A stretch of 64,000 nt of DNA from positions 496,001 to 560,000 of the forward strand of contig JARYGU010000002.1 in NCBI GenBank assembly GCA_033795365.1. Reading direction: 5' to 3'. This stretch comes from JARYGU01 sp033795365. GTDB taxonomy: Bacteria; Pseudomonadota; Alphaproteobacteria; Rhizobiales; Rhizobiaceae. The notes beneath the pieces are model-generated. The model did no database searches. It was not told the DNA's origin and saw only the letters and a list, made by a program, of their open reading frames with translations. Positions within the stretch are counted from its first letter, which is position 1. Every line of letters starts with the position of its first letter. Positions 17,225-29,655 of this stretch are shown piece after piece. The position numbers and the translations under genes are program-made.

Positions 17225-17644
17225 TTGAGTGAGAAGATCGATCTTAGTACCTTCGTCCTGTCTGAGGACGAGGAATTCATGAATGCAAATCAGCGGGCTT
17301 ATTTTCGAGCGAAGCTGAATGCCTGGAAAAACGATATCCTGCGCGAAGCGCGCGAAACCCTCGACCATCTGGCGGAAGAAAGCGCAAACCATCCGGACCT
17401 TGCCGATCGCGCCTCTTCGGAAACCGATCGCGCGATCGAACTGAGAGCGCGCGATCGCCAGCGCAAGCTGATCGCGAAGATCGACGCCGCGCTACAGCGC
17501 CTGGACGAAGGCACATACGGCTATTGCGAGGAGACAGGCGAGCCGATCGGCCTCAAGCGTCTGGACGCGCGCCCGATCGCGACCCTCTCGATCGAGGCGC
17601 AGGAGCGCCACGAGCGACGGGAAAAGGTCTATCGCGACGAGTGA
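17225..17644 (+). CDS. dksA: RNA polymerase-binding regulator DksA, single-cysteine type
   Basis: 139 residues. DksA inserts its coiled coil in the RNA polymerase secondary channel and works with ppGpp to adjust transcription of rRNA and amino-acid genes. Start: TTG at 17225, with AGGAGA six bases upstream; the resulting MSEKIDLSTFVLSEDEEFMN is the usual N-terminus. The coiled coil carries the expected acidic tip (LADRASSETDRAIELR). The zinc-finger region YGYCEETGEPIGLKRLDARP has only Cys101; the other three zinc ligands are replaced by Thr104, Ser122 and Ala125. Some alphaproteobacterial DksA proteins with one cysteine are known to be functional. A strong terminator follows. Confidence 0.94.
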   Translation: MSEKIDLSTFVLSEDEEFMNANQRAYFRAKLNAWKNDILREARETLDHLAEESANHPDLADRASSETDRAIELRARDRQRKLIAKIDAALQRLDEGTYGYCEETGEPIGLKRLDARPIATLSIEAQERHERREKVYRDE

Positions 17645-17653
17645 ACTCGCAAA

Positions 17654-17770
17654 GACGGCGGCAAGCGCCGCCGTCGTCGGCTTTGGCGTCAGATCGATAG
17701 GTCCGGGCGGCATTCATCTTCCGGCCGGATCCAGGGAGAGGAGTTGACCGCCCCGTCGGGGCGGTTTTTT
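17654..17770 (+). terminator. dksA terminator region
   Basis: Two hairpins follow dksA. A perfect 9-bp stem (GACGGCGGC, 4-base loop) is at 17654-17675. A second stem CCGCCCC/GGGGCGG with a 3-base loop (17748-17764) runs straight into TTTTTT at 17765-17770, a textbook Rho-independent terminator. Confidence 0.85.
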
Positions 17771-17898
17771 GTTGGCGCCCTGTTCGGCAATCCGCCGCGG
17801 AATCTAGCGCGTCCGTTTTTCTCCGGGTCACGGAAACGCTCTTTACCCTTTGTTTCTACGCAATTTCGGACGGAAAACCGCTCTGTACCGGGATTGCC

Positions 17899-18906
17899 TT
17901 ATCCCCGGCGGTTTGCCGATATTTCCCCGAGCAGGCGGGCCATCTCCGCTTCCGTCTCCTCGCGCGTCTTCTGGGGAGCGTCGCCCTGTTCTCCGGATTT
18001 CACTTCCAGGCGCGGCGCATTGGCCGGCACAGGAGCCACGCGGGCGGCGGGCGTGGAGGCCATCTCGGCTTCGAGGATTTTCTCGAATTCGCTGACGAGA
18101 GCCGCGTTGTCGCCGGCCGGGGCCGACGCAACGCCTGAGGCGGCAGCGCGATCCGGTATGCTGCTGGCTGCGGTGGGATTGGAGAGGACACGGTGCCGTG
18201 CCTCTTCGAGAGCGTCTTGCGCTTGGCGTTCGGCCGGATTGGTCGGCGGCGAAACGCTCTGGTTCGGGGACGGGAGACGCACAGGCATCTGACGAACGCC
18301 CGGCTGCGGCGGCTGGGCGGCTTGTTCGCGCGCCGCCGGCTGGACGGTGCGCACGGCCGAAACCCTTGCATCCGCATCGCCTGCATAGAGAACCTTCGAC
18401 ATTCCGGACACGCCTTCAGGCGAGGCCGTGGGCGCGGACTCGACGGTCGCGGAGGGCGAGCGCGCCGGCGCAGCCGGAGGAGCCTGCGGTGACGGCGGTG
18501 CGCTTATCGGCTTTGCCGCCGGTTCGACGGGCGCGGCGCCAGCTGCCGGCACTGGTGTTGCCGCGATCTCCCGCGATGCCGGAGCCGGAGCTTCTGCCGG
18601 CATGGCCTCGCTGGCTCGCGACGTGACGATGCGGCTTTCGATCACGATATCCGTCGGACCGCCGATCATGACGAGATGTTCGACATCGTCGCGCCGCACG
18701 AGCACGAGGCGGCGGCGCGTGTCCACCGCAGCGGCATCCAGCACGGCAAGCCTCGGCTGACGGTTGCGCCCGCCCCGGATGAACGGGGAGGACGGTCGCC
18801 CGCGGACGATCCACAGGACGAGCGCGAGGCAGATCAGCCCGATTGCGACGGCCGCCGCGGCGATGAGAAACTTCGTGCCGTTCTGGGCGATGAGTTCGTC
18901 GAACAT
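17899..18906 (-). CDS. FliO-like membrane protein with long Pro/Ala-rich tail
   Basis: 335 residues from the ATG at 18906, which has AAGGAG eight bases upstream. One transmembrane segment near the N-terminus (FLIAAAAVAIGLICLALVLWIV, written here as residues about 12-33) is followed by a short conserved domain (PRLAVLDAAAVDTRRRLVLV, then RRDDVEHLVMIGG) resembling FliO, the accessory factor of the flagellar export apparatus. The remaining 230 residues are low-complexity Ala/Pro. It is not in a flagellar cluster; it is divergent from cckA. Stand-alone FliO-like proteins occur in Rhizobiales, and the flagellar role is inferred from family only. Confidence 0.65.
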   Translation of the reverse strand: MFDELIAQNGTKFLIAAAAVAIGLICLALVLWIVRGRPSSPFIRGGRNRQPRLAVLDAAAVDTRRRLVLVRRDDVEHLVMIGGPTDIVIESRIVTSRASEAMPAEAPAPASREIAATPVPAAGAAPVEPAAKPISAPPSPQAPPAAPARSPSATVESAPTASPEGVSGMSKVLYAGDADARVSAVRTVQPAAREQAAQPPQPGVRQMPVRLPSPNQSVSPPTNPAERQAQDALEEARHRVLSNPTAASSIPDRAAASGVASAPAGDNAALVSEFEKILEAEMASTPAARVAPVPANAPRLEVKSGEQGDAPQKTREETEAEMARLLGEISANRRG

Positions 18907-19186
18907 GAAGGTCACTCCTTTGCGGCAAGTTGCGAATATTTGACGGCTTTTTTCAGGCCCGCACAAGAACCGTAGCGCCATTAACGGCGGCCGGCAGGCA
19001 GGCATGCAGTCGAATATGCTCGTATTGCGGGCTTGGTGCGCCCTGTCATGCCTGCGATATTCTCTGTGAATTGGGCGGCGACGCTTTCATTCCGATGCTT
19101 TTTGCGCTTCCCTCCGACGGATAAACATGATTCTTGCGAACGTCCGGCGCTGGCGCCTTGCCGGATATCGGTGAAGCGAGGGGTTG

Positions 19187-21790
19187 ATGACGAAAAATCG
19201 GCAGGCCGGTAGTGAGTATCACATGCCGATCGTGGACCGGGGCGTCCGGCCAGGCGTGATCTTGCGCATCATTCTGCTTGCGATCGTCCTGACCGCATCT
19301 GCCGGCGCCTTCATCGTCTTCAAGGACCAGCTCGAGAACGAGATCGTGCTCGGTGTCCTCGGCGTGCTCGCGATGTGCGGCATCTTCTTCTTCGTCTCGG
19401 CGATGATCGGCTTCATCGAGATCATGCCGCAGTCGCATTCCGACGAGCTCGCGCGCGCCTTTCTCGATTCCCATCCGGATGGAACGCTGATCACCGATCG
19501 CAAGGGCCGGATCATCTATGCCAATGGCGCCTATGGGGCGCTGACCGGCGCCAAGGGCGAGGCAGAGGTCCAGACGATAGAGGCGCTGCTTTCCCGCAAC
19601 CGCGAATCGACCGAGGCGGTCTACCGCCTGACCAACGGGCTGCATGAAGGAAAGGAAGGGGCTGAGGAGTTCCGCCTGATGAAGCCGCTGAACCCTGCCG
19701 CCGGCAGCGCGGGCGCGCACTGGTACCGGCTGAAGGCGCGCGTGCTGCCGAGCCGTGAGGACGGAGGCCAGCCGCTCTATATCTGGCAGCTGTCGGACAT
19801 CACCTCGGAGCGGGACGAGCAGGAGCGCTTCTTCAAGGAGCTGCAGAACGCCATCGACTATCTTGACCATGCGCCGGCAGGTTTCTTCTCTGCGGGGCGG
19901 CGGGGCGAGATCTTCTATCTCAACGCGACGCTTGCCGAGTGGCTCGGCATCGACCTGACCAAGTTCCAGCCCGGCTCGATGACGATCGCCGATCTCGTTG
20001 CAGGTGAGGGGCTGGCGCTGGTGCAGTCGGTGCAGGCCGAGCCCGGCCTGAAGAGGACCGAGATGCTCGATCTCGATCTCAGAAAGACCAACGGCCAGAG
20101 CCTTCCGGTGCGCATGATCCATCGCGTGTCTTCGACGCGCGACGGCGCTCCGGGAGAAAGCCGCACGATCATACTTTCGCGCGACGGCGAAGACGAGAGC
20201 GACCAGTCGGCCTCCATCGCCGCCATGCGCTTCACGCGCTTTTTCAACAACACCCCGATGGCGATCGCTTCCGTCGATGGTGACGGGCGGATCCTGCGCA
20301 CCAATGCGCCGTTCCTCAAGCTCTTTTCCGGCGTGGTCTCCCGCGACGACATCGACCGTGGCTCAAAGCTGGAGACCATCGTGCATGAGACCGATCGTCT
20401 GCGCATGCAGGCGGCGCTCGATGCGGCGAAGGACAGGCAGGGCGACATTCCGCCGATCGACTCGCTCCATCCCGCCGACGACGGGCGGCATTTCCGCTTC
20501 TATGTGAACGCCGTCATCGACCAGAGCGACCAGGCGCCGGAAGAGGCGGCGATCGTCTATGCCGTCGAGATCACCGAGCAGAAGGCGCTCGAGATCCAGA
20601 TGGCAGAGACGCAGAAGATGAACGCGGTCGGTACGCTGGCCGGCGGCATCGCCCACGATTTCAACAATGTGTTGACGGCGATCCTGCTTTCGGCCGACCA
20701 TCTCCTGCTTTCGGCGCGGCCGGCGGATGCAAGCTTCGCCGATCTCATGGAGATCAAGCGCAACGCAAATCGCGCAGCCGTGCTCGTGCGCCAGCTTCTT
20801 GCCTTCTCGCGTAAGCAGACGATGCGGCCGACCATTCTCAACCTTACCGACGTTATCGGCGACCTGCGCATGCTGGTCGACCGCATGACCGGCACCAATG
20901 TGAAGATCGATGCCGATTACGGACGCGATCTCTGGTCGGTCAAGACGGATCTCGGCCAGTTCGAACAGGTGCTGATCAATCTGGCCGTCAATGCCCGCGA
21001 CGCGATGCCCGACGGCGGAACGATCACCTTCCGCACCCGCAACCTGCCCGCCGACGAGGCGGCCGCGCTCAATCTTCGCGAGCTGCCGCAGGGCGACTAC
21101 GTACAGGTAGAGGTCATCGACCAGGGGACCGGAATCCCGCCCGAGATCATCGACAAGATCTTTGAGCCGTTCTTCACCACCAAGGAGGTCGGCAAGGGAA
21201 CGGGTCTCGGCCTCTCGATGGTCTACGGCATCATCAAGCAGTCCGGCGGCTATATCTTCCTCGATTCGGAAGTGGGCAAAGGAACCACATTCCGCATCCT
21301 GATGCCGCGTCACGTCGAGGAAGACCAGCCGCAAATGCCGGCGGAAGCGGACGGAACCGCCGCAAGGGCCGTTGCATCTTCAGCCGAGGCCGCGAACAAG
21401 GAGCCGCGGGACCTGACGGGCGACGCCGCGGTCGTGCTGCTCGTCGAGGATGAGGATGCGGTGCGGCGCGGGGGCAAGCGGATGCTGGAAACGCGCGGCT
21501 ACACCGTGCATGAGGCAAGCTCCGGCGTCGAGGCGCTCGACATCATGGCGGAGCTTGCAGGAGCGGTCGACATCGTGGTGTCGGACGTCGTCATGCCGGA
21601 GATGGACGGTCCCACTCTGCTGCGGGAACTGCGCAAGAACTATCCGGACCTCAAGTTCATTTTCGTCTCCGGCTATGCCGAGGACGCGTTTGCCCGCAAC
21701 CTGCCGGCAGATGCCAAGTTTGGCTTCCTGCCGAAGCCCTTCTCGTTGAAGCAGCTGGCCGAGGCGGTCCGCGAAATGCTGGACGCCTGA
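19187..21790 (+). CDS. cckA: Hybrid sensor kinase/phosphatase CckA
   Basis: 867 residues from the ATG at 19187 (a TTG directly before it is an alternative). Two N-terminal transmembrane segments (about 24-46 and 52-79) are followed by PAS-type sensing domains (about 90-470), the histidine motif GGIAHDFNNVLTAI with phospho-His at about residue 490, an ATPase domain (DQGTGIPPEIIDKIFEPFF and KGTGLGLSMVYGI), and a C-terminal receiver with phospho-Asp at about 800 (SDVVMPEMDG). This architecture with two close transmembrane segments is CckA, the essential kinase at the head of the CckA-ChpT-CtrA pathway governing the alphaproteobacterial cell cycle. The product would act at the inner membrane, in relatives at a pole. 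It is divergent from the FliO-like gene. Confidence 0.93.
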   Translation: MTKNRQAGSEYHMPIVDRGVRPGVILRIILLAIVLTASAGAFIVFKDQLENEIVLGVLGVLAMCGIFFFVSAMIGFIEIMPQSHSDELARAFLDSHPDGTLITDRKGRIIYANGAYGALTGAKGEAEVQTIEALLSRNRESTEAVYRLTNGLHEGKEGAEEFRLMKPLNPAAGSAGAHWYRLKARVLPSREDGGQPLYIWQLSDITSERDEQERFFKELQNAIDYLDHAPAGFFSAGRRGEIFYLNATLAEWLGIDLTKFQPGSMTIADLVAGEGLALVQSVQAEPGLKRTEMLDLDLRKTNGQSLPVRMIHRVSSTRDGAPGESRTIILSRDGEDESDQSASIAAMRFTRFFNNTPMAIASVDGDGRILRTNAPFLKLFSGVVSRDDIDRGSKLETIVHETDRLRMQAALDAAKDRQGDIPPIDSLHPADDGRHFRFYVNAVIDQSDQAPEEAAIVYAVEITEQKALEIQMAETQKMNAVGTLAGGIAHDFNNVLTAILLSADHLLLSARPADASFADLMEIKRNANRAAVLVRQLLAFSRKQTMRPTILNLTDVIGDLRMLVDRMTGTNVKIDADYGRDLWSVKTDLGQFEQVLINLAVNARDAMPDGGTITFRTRNLPADEAAALNLRELPQGDYVQVEVIDQGTGIPPEIIDKIFEPFFTTKEVGKGTGLGLSMVYGIIKQSGGYIFLDSEVGKGTTFRILMPRHVEEDQPQMPAEADGTAARAVASSAEAANKEPRDLTGDAAVVLLVEDEDAVRRGGKRMLETRGYTVHEASSGVEALDIMAELAGAVDIVVSDVVMPEMDGPTLLRELRKNYPDLKFIFVSGYAEDAFARNLPADAKFGFLPKPFSLKQLAEAVREMLDA

Positions 21791-21862
21791 ACAGCGCATT
21801 TCGTCGTCAGGTGAGATCACCCGGTATCAGGAAATGCGGCTGAAACAAAAAAGCGGAGCGTA

Positions 21863-21880
21863 GCCCGGCCCCAGCCGGGC
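21863..21880 (-). terminator. Hairpin between convergent cckA and psuG
   Basis: GCCCGGC/GCCGGGC 7-bp stem with a 4-base loop. On the minus strand a T-rich run (the complement of 21845-21852) follows about ten bases after the stem, so it probably ends the psuK-psuG transcript; on the plus strand it could also slow cckA transcription. Confidence 0.45.
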
Positions 21881-21896
21881 GTTCGCCGTAGGCCGA

Positions 21897-22823
21897 TCAG
21901 TCCGTGAGCGCGACCGCGATTTCGGCGGCCAGGCGCGCATTGTTCTCCACCAGCGCAATATTCGTCGCCAGGCTGCGGCCGTCCGTCAGGCGGAAGAGGC
22001 TATCGAGCAGATAGGGGGTTACCGCCTTTCCCGCTATGTCGTCGCGCTCGGCATTGTCCAGCGCGCGCGCAATGTAGATCTCCATTTCCTCGCGCGGGAT
22101 TTCGTTTTCTTCCGGGACCGGATTGGCGACCAGCATGCCGCCGTCGACGCCGAGCTGGTCGCGGACGACCTGGAAATTGGCGATCGCTGCGGGGCTGTTC
22201 AGCATGAGCGGGCTCTTCAGGCCCGAATCGCGAGACCAGAAGGCAGGAAAATTGGGGCTGTCATAGGTAACGACCGGGACGCCGCGGGTCTCCAGGACCT
22301 CGAGCGTCTTCGGGATGTCCAGGATGGCCTTGGCGCCGGCGCAGACGACGATGACGCTCGTGCGCGCAAGCTCGTCGAGATCGGCGGAGATATCGAAACT
22401 TTCCTCCGCCTTGCGATGGACGCCGCCGATGCCGCCGGTGGCAAAAACCCGGATGCCGGCGCGCGCTGCCGCGATCATCGTCGCTGCGACCGTGGTCGCG
22501 CCGGTGCGCCGCTCCGCGATCGCGAAGGCGAGATCGGCGCGCGAGAGCTTCATGGCGCCCTGCGTCTGCGACAGCGCCTCCAGCTTTGCTTCGGAAAGCC
22601 CGATGTTCAGGACGCCGTCGATCACCGCGATGGTGGCCGGGACTGCGCCTTCTTCACGGATGATCCGCTCGACGCTTTTCGCCATTTCCAGATTGCCGGG
22701 ATAGGGCATGCCGTGGGTGATGATGGTCGACTCCAGCGCGACGATCGGCGCGCCGCGGGCCTTGGCGGCGGCGACCTCGTCGGAATATTCCATCGGCAGG
22801 AGCGGGGAGGCGGGTCTCGTCAT
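21897..22823 (-). CDS. psuG: Pseudouridine-5'-phosphate glycosidase
   Basis: 308 residues. It cleaves pseudouridine 5'-phosphate reversibly to uracil and ribose 5-phosphate, a unique C-C bond cleavage. Recognisable family features: ALESTIITHGMPYPGNLEMA, ATGGIGGVHRKAEESFDISAD (shortened here to 20: ATGGIGGVHRKAEESFDISA) and YDSPNFPAFWSRDSG. The ATG has AAGGA seven bases upstream. It lies 38 bases downstream of the sugar kinase gene on the same strand; together they form the pseudouridine catabolic pair, salvaging modified nucleoside from RNA turnover. Confidence 0.93.
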   Translation of the reverse strand: MTRPASPLLPMEYSDEVAAAKARGAPIVALESTIITHGMPYPGNLEMAKSVERIIREEGAVPATIAVIDGVLNIGLSEAKLEALSQTQGAMKLSRADLAFAIAERRTGATTVAATMIAAARAGIRVFATGGIGGVHRKAEESFDISADLDELARTSVIVVCAGAKAILDIPKTLEVLETRGVPVVTYDSPNFPAFWSRDSGLKSPLMLNSPAAIANFQVVRDQLGVDGGMLVANPVPEENEIPREEMEIYIARALDNAERDDIAGKAVTPYLLDSLFRLTDGRSLATNIALVENNARLAAEIAVALTD

Positions 22824-22861
22824 TCTCTATCCTTGCGGCATTCTCGAAATCTACACGTCAG

Positions 22862-23809
22862 TCATGACAGGATTTCGGCTTCCGGCACAAGAGCGAGCGC
22901 CGCGTCCAGCGTTTCGCCATTCATGTTTTCGGCGACGGCGAGGCGGCAGCGCACCGTCACGATCGCGGCCGCAACACCCCGGCGCAGCGCTTCCGCCAGC
23001 GTTTTTCCCGACAGCCAGCCCGAGAAAAAGCCGGCGGCCAGCGCGTCTCCCGCGCCGGTGACATCGCCGATCGTCTCCATCGGCGGCGGGGGGAGCAATG
23101 CCGTCGAATGGCGGTCGAAGGCGACGGCGGGCTCTCGACCGCGCGTGACCACCCCGCCGGCAAGGCCTGCTCCTCGCAGGATCGCCGGCCAGCGCCGCAC
23201 GTCTTGCGGCCGTTCACCCGTCAGCGCGCGCGCCTCCGCTTCGTTCATGAACAGGAAGGCGAGCTTAGGGAGGGTGTTTTCGAAACGTGTGACCTTGGCG
23301 GGGGAGATGCCGATGCCTGCGAGGGGCTTGCTCGCCCTGTCTGATGAGTCTGCGATGGCGGCGATGGTCTCTGCCGGGAGGTTGGCATCCGTCAGAAGGG
23401 CGTCGCTTGCGGCGATTGCCTCGCGCACCGCGCGCTGCTGAAGGCGGCGGGGCGAGAACAGCCGGTAAAGTTCCATGTCCGCCAACGCGATCACGAGGTT
23501 GCCGTCGCGCTCCAGGATCGCCGTGTAGCTCGGCGTCGTCCGATCGAGAAAGATGAAAGGCGTGTCTTCGACGCCTGCCGCTTCGGCCGCCGCTGCTACG
23601 ATATCGCCGTCTCCGTCGCCGCCGCGCGGCGAGATCAGCCGAACCGGATGGCCGAGCCGGCAGAGATTGCGCGCAGCATTGAAGGTTCCGCCGCCGGCCT
23701 CCACGAACCATGAGCCCGGATTGCTTGCACCGGGCACGGTATCTCCCGAAATCCGGCCGCGCCTGTCGATATGCGCTCCGCCGAGCGCCAGAATGGTCTT
23801 TTTCGTCAT
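22862..23809 (-). CDS. psuK: PfkB-family sugar kinase, probable pseudouridine kinase
   Basis: 315 residues from the ATG at 23809 (a GTG nine bases upstream is the other possibility). PfkB signatures are present: the N-terminal GGGTFNAARNLCRLGHPVRL and the C-terminal DVTGAGDALAAGFFSGWL with the catalytic Asp. PfkB kinases cannot be told apart reliably from the sequence alone; the pseudouridine assignment rests on its position directly upstream of psuG, which needs pseudouridine 5'-phosphate as substrate. The pair is divergent from recA. Confidence 0.8.
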   Translation of the reverse strand: MTKKTILALGGAHIDRRGRISGDTVPGASNPGSWFVEAGGGTFNAARNLCRLGHPVRLISPRGGDGDGDIVAAAAEAAGVEDTPFIFLDRTTPSYTAILERDGNLVIALADMELYRLFSPRRLQQRAVREAIAASDALLTDANLPAETIAAIADSSDRASKPLAGIGISPAKVTRFENTLPKLAFLFMNEAEARALTGERPQDVRRWPAILRGAGLAGGVVTRGREPAVAFDRHSTALLPPPPMETIGDVTGAGDALAAGFFSGWLSGKTLAEALRRGVAAAIVTVRCRLAVAENMNGETLDAALALVPEAEILS

Positions 23810-23969
23810 CGTTCCCACATCGTTCGGCTACCCGACGATTCGCAGCGCACACTTCCTTCCATGCCGGAATTCTTCCATTCTTTCCGTGCGTTATCCACCG
23901 GAAACGAAAAAGGAACATTCATCCGTTTGCTGAAATTTTTCAATCGCATGAACGGCTATTGCGGAATGA

Positions 23970-23984
23970 GAACAAAAAGTGTAC
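23970..23984. promoter_or_regulatory. Probable LexA (SOS) box of recA
   Basis: GAACAAAAAGTGTAC is, on the other strand, GTAC-N7-GTTC, one mismatch from the alphaproteobacterial LexA site GTTC-N7-GTTC. It lies 59 bases upstream of the recA ATG, a suitable place for repression. Confidence 0.65.
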
Positions 23985-24043
23985 ATAGCATTCATCGGCG
24001 GCTTCATTGCCTGTCTTGCTTCAATAACCTAAAGGTGGACGAA

Positions 24044-25132
<1,089 letters not shown>

Positions 25133-25175
25133 GCGGTGCTCGTGGCCTGATCTTTGCATTCCATGTTTAATCCGG

Positions 25176-25209
25176 AACCGGCCTTTTCTTTGCGGAGGGC
25201 CGGTTTTTT
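25176..25209 (+). terminator. recA terminator
   Basis: AACCGGCC and GGCCGGTT form an 8-bp stem around a 14-base loop, and the last two T residues continue into TTTTTT, 44 bases after the recA stop codon. Confidence 0.8.
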
Positions 25210-25330
25210 GGTGTCTGGACAGCGAGGAGGCCGAACGATAAAAGCCTTGGGTTCTCGCAGTCCGGCACGGAAGCGAAGCTCCGGCGCCTACTGATCTTGG
25301 GCTACGATTTCAGGTTACCCGGAGCAGAGC

Positions 25331-25429
25331 AATTCCAGGAAAAGTGCGCAGCGGTTTTCCGTCCGGAATTGCGTAGGAACAAAGGCTTAAAGCGCGGGAA
25401 GCGAATCTGGAAGATCGCGGCGCGCTTTA
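25331..25429. repeat. Rhizobial palindromic mosaic repeat, copy 2
   Basis: The gap between recA and alaS (25133-25581) has no gene. It holds two hairpins in tandem: AATTCC...GGAATT (25331-25336 and 25365-25370) with an inner GGAAAA/TTTTCC, and TAAAGCGCG/CGCGCTTTA (25388-25396 and 25421-25429), joined by a linker with GGAACAAA. The first half is a sequence I remember as very common between genes in Sinorhizobium and Rhizobium. It has the same two-hairpin plan as 2120-2208. Confidence 0.7.
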
Positions 25430-25581
25430 GGGTAAAGAAGATTGCCGGCGACCGGTTTTCCGGCTGCGAAGGGCAATCATGCCGGTGGCGCTGCCGCCTG
25501 CCGGAATGACGGACAAATTGGGGTGGATGGACCGGCTGCGCGAAGAGGCGTCGGTCCGGGTGCAGAAATGAAGGACGTAAT

Positions 25582-28245
<2,664 letters not shown>

Positions 28246-28351
28246 GATAGCCACGATGGAATATCGGGCTTGGCTCAACTTGATGCAGCCGCATATTTGC
28301 AAAGTCTTCAATCTTCGACGCTAGGTTCTTCTCCTCTGTGGAGAAGGGCCT

Positions 28352-29593
28352 GTGTTCGAAGAGCTCGTCAGCATACCGACATTGATGATCTGCACGTTCC
28401 TGGCGGCTTTGGTCGTCGGGATATTCATGCTGCAGTTGTGGTTGCGCGACCGCGGTCAGGTCATGGCCGGATATTGGTGCCTGTCGCTCGGCGTCGGCAC
28501 GGTCTGCACCGTGCTCCTGGCGCTGAGGGGCGTGATCGATCCGCTTCTGACAACCGGACTCGGCAATCTGCTTGCCTGCTTCGCCTATTCGCTGGCGTGG
28601 GCTGGGTTTCGCAAATTCGATGGCCGCCGGATCCGCGCTTCCGTCATCTTCGCCGGCCCGCTCCTATGGGCCGGCGCATACCTGTTCTGGCCGTTCGTCG
28701 CGGACGACGTCAATAACCGCATCATCCTGATGTCGGTGATCATCTTCGGCTATTCCCTTGCGATGGCGGTGGATATCCGGCGTGGATATCGTCTGGAACC
28801 GCTGCCGGCGCGGTCGATTGGCGCTGTCTTGTTCGCCACGCATGCTATCTTCTACGCGTTGCGCATACCGCTTGCCATTGTCGATCCGGCCGACTTGCGC
28901 CACGGCGTTGCCCATTCGACCTGGTTTGCGGCTTTCACGCTCGAACTCTTCGTCCACACGATCGTGGTGGTCGTCACGATGCTGATCCTGATCAAGGAAC
29001 GCGGCGAGTTCGTCTACCGCAAGGCCTCCCGGACGGACGCCCTTACCGGCGTCGCCAATCGCGGATCGTTCCTCGACGACGTCGAAGCCCTGCTGCGGCG
29101 GAACAAATCGTCGGGCGTATTGATGATCTTCGATCTCGATCATTTCAAATCGGTCAACGACACGTTCGGCCATCTTGCCGGCGACCACGTTCTGAAGAGC
29201 TTTACCGCTCTGGTCTCCTCGCGTCTGGAGAAGGGCATGCTGTTCGGCCGGTTCGGCGGGGAGGAGTTCGCCCTCTTCGCCCCGGACACGGATTTTTCCG
29301 CCGCGTGCGGCTTTGCAGAGATGCTCAGGACCGAGATCGCGGCCGCGCCCGTGAGCTACCATGGGGAAACCATAGAGATTTCCGTGAGCATCGGTCTCGC
29401 ATCGGCCGCACCTTACGATGGCGACTTCGACCGGCTGCTGGCTGCAGCCGACAGCGCCCTTTACTGCGCGAAGGAAGAGGGCCGCGACCGCATCGTTACC
29501 GCCGCGCAGGCGGACGTGCTTGCCCGGATGGCGGACAGGATGCGCAAATCGCAGCCTCGGGCAGAGCCGGATGCGGGCTTCGCGGCGATCTGA
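28352..29593 (+). CDS. Membrane-bound diguanylate cyclase (GGDEF)
   Basis: 413 residues, GTG start with AAGGG just upstream. The N-terminal half has about six transmembrane segments (from LMICTFLAALVVGIFMLQLW to FTLELFVHTIVVVVTMLILI). The C-terminal GGDEF domain starts at DALTGVANRGSF; the active-site loop reads RFGGEEF, so it should make cyclic di-GMP, and FDLDHFKSVNDTFGH carries the metal-binding Asp. The positions of the inhibitory RxxD site (nine and six residues before GGEEF) hold Glu and Met, so product inhibition through the I-site is not expected. The membrane part is an unnamed sensor. It follows alaS by about 100 bases; its signal is unknown. Confidence 0.88.
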   Translation: MFEELVSIPTLMICTFLAALVVGIFMLQLWLRDRGQVMAGYWCLSLGVGTVCTVLLALRGVIDPLLTTGLGNLLACFAYSLAWAGFRKFDGRRIRASVIFAGPLLWAGAYLFWPFVADDVNNRIILMSVIIFGYSLAMAVDIRRGYRLEPLPARSIGAVLFATHAIFYALRIPLAIVDPADLRHGVAHSTWFAAFTLELFVHTIVVVVTMLILIKERGEFVYRKASRTDALTGVANRGSFLDDVEALLRRNKSSGVLMIFDLDHFKSVNDTFGHLAGDHVLKSFTALVSSRLEKGMLFGRFGGEEFALFAPDTDFSAACGFAEMLRTEIAAAPVSYHGETIEISVSIGLASAAPYDGDFDRLLAAADSALYCAKEEGRDRIVTAAQADVLARMADRMRKSQPRAEPDAGFAAI

Positions 29594-29655
29594 ACGGTTT
29601 CGGCGAGGAGGGCCGGTCCGCCATCGTTACCGTTTCACTGGCCCACGGCCGATCT

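Noticed and set aside
25297..25509. A 70-codon frame between recA and alaS
   Set aside because: It consists largely of the rhizobial palindromic repeat, so any open frame is incidental.
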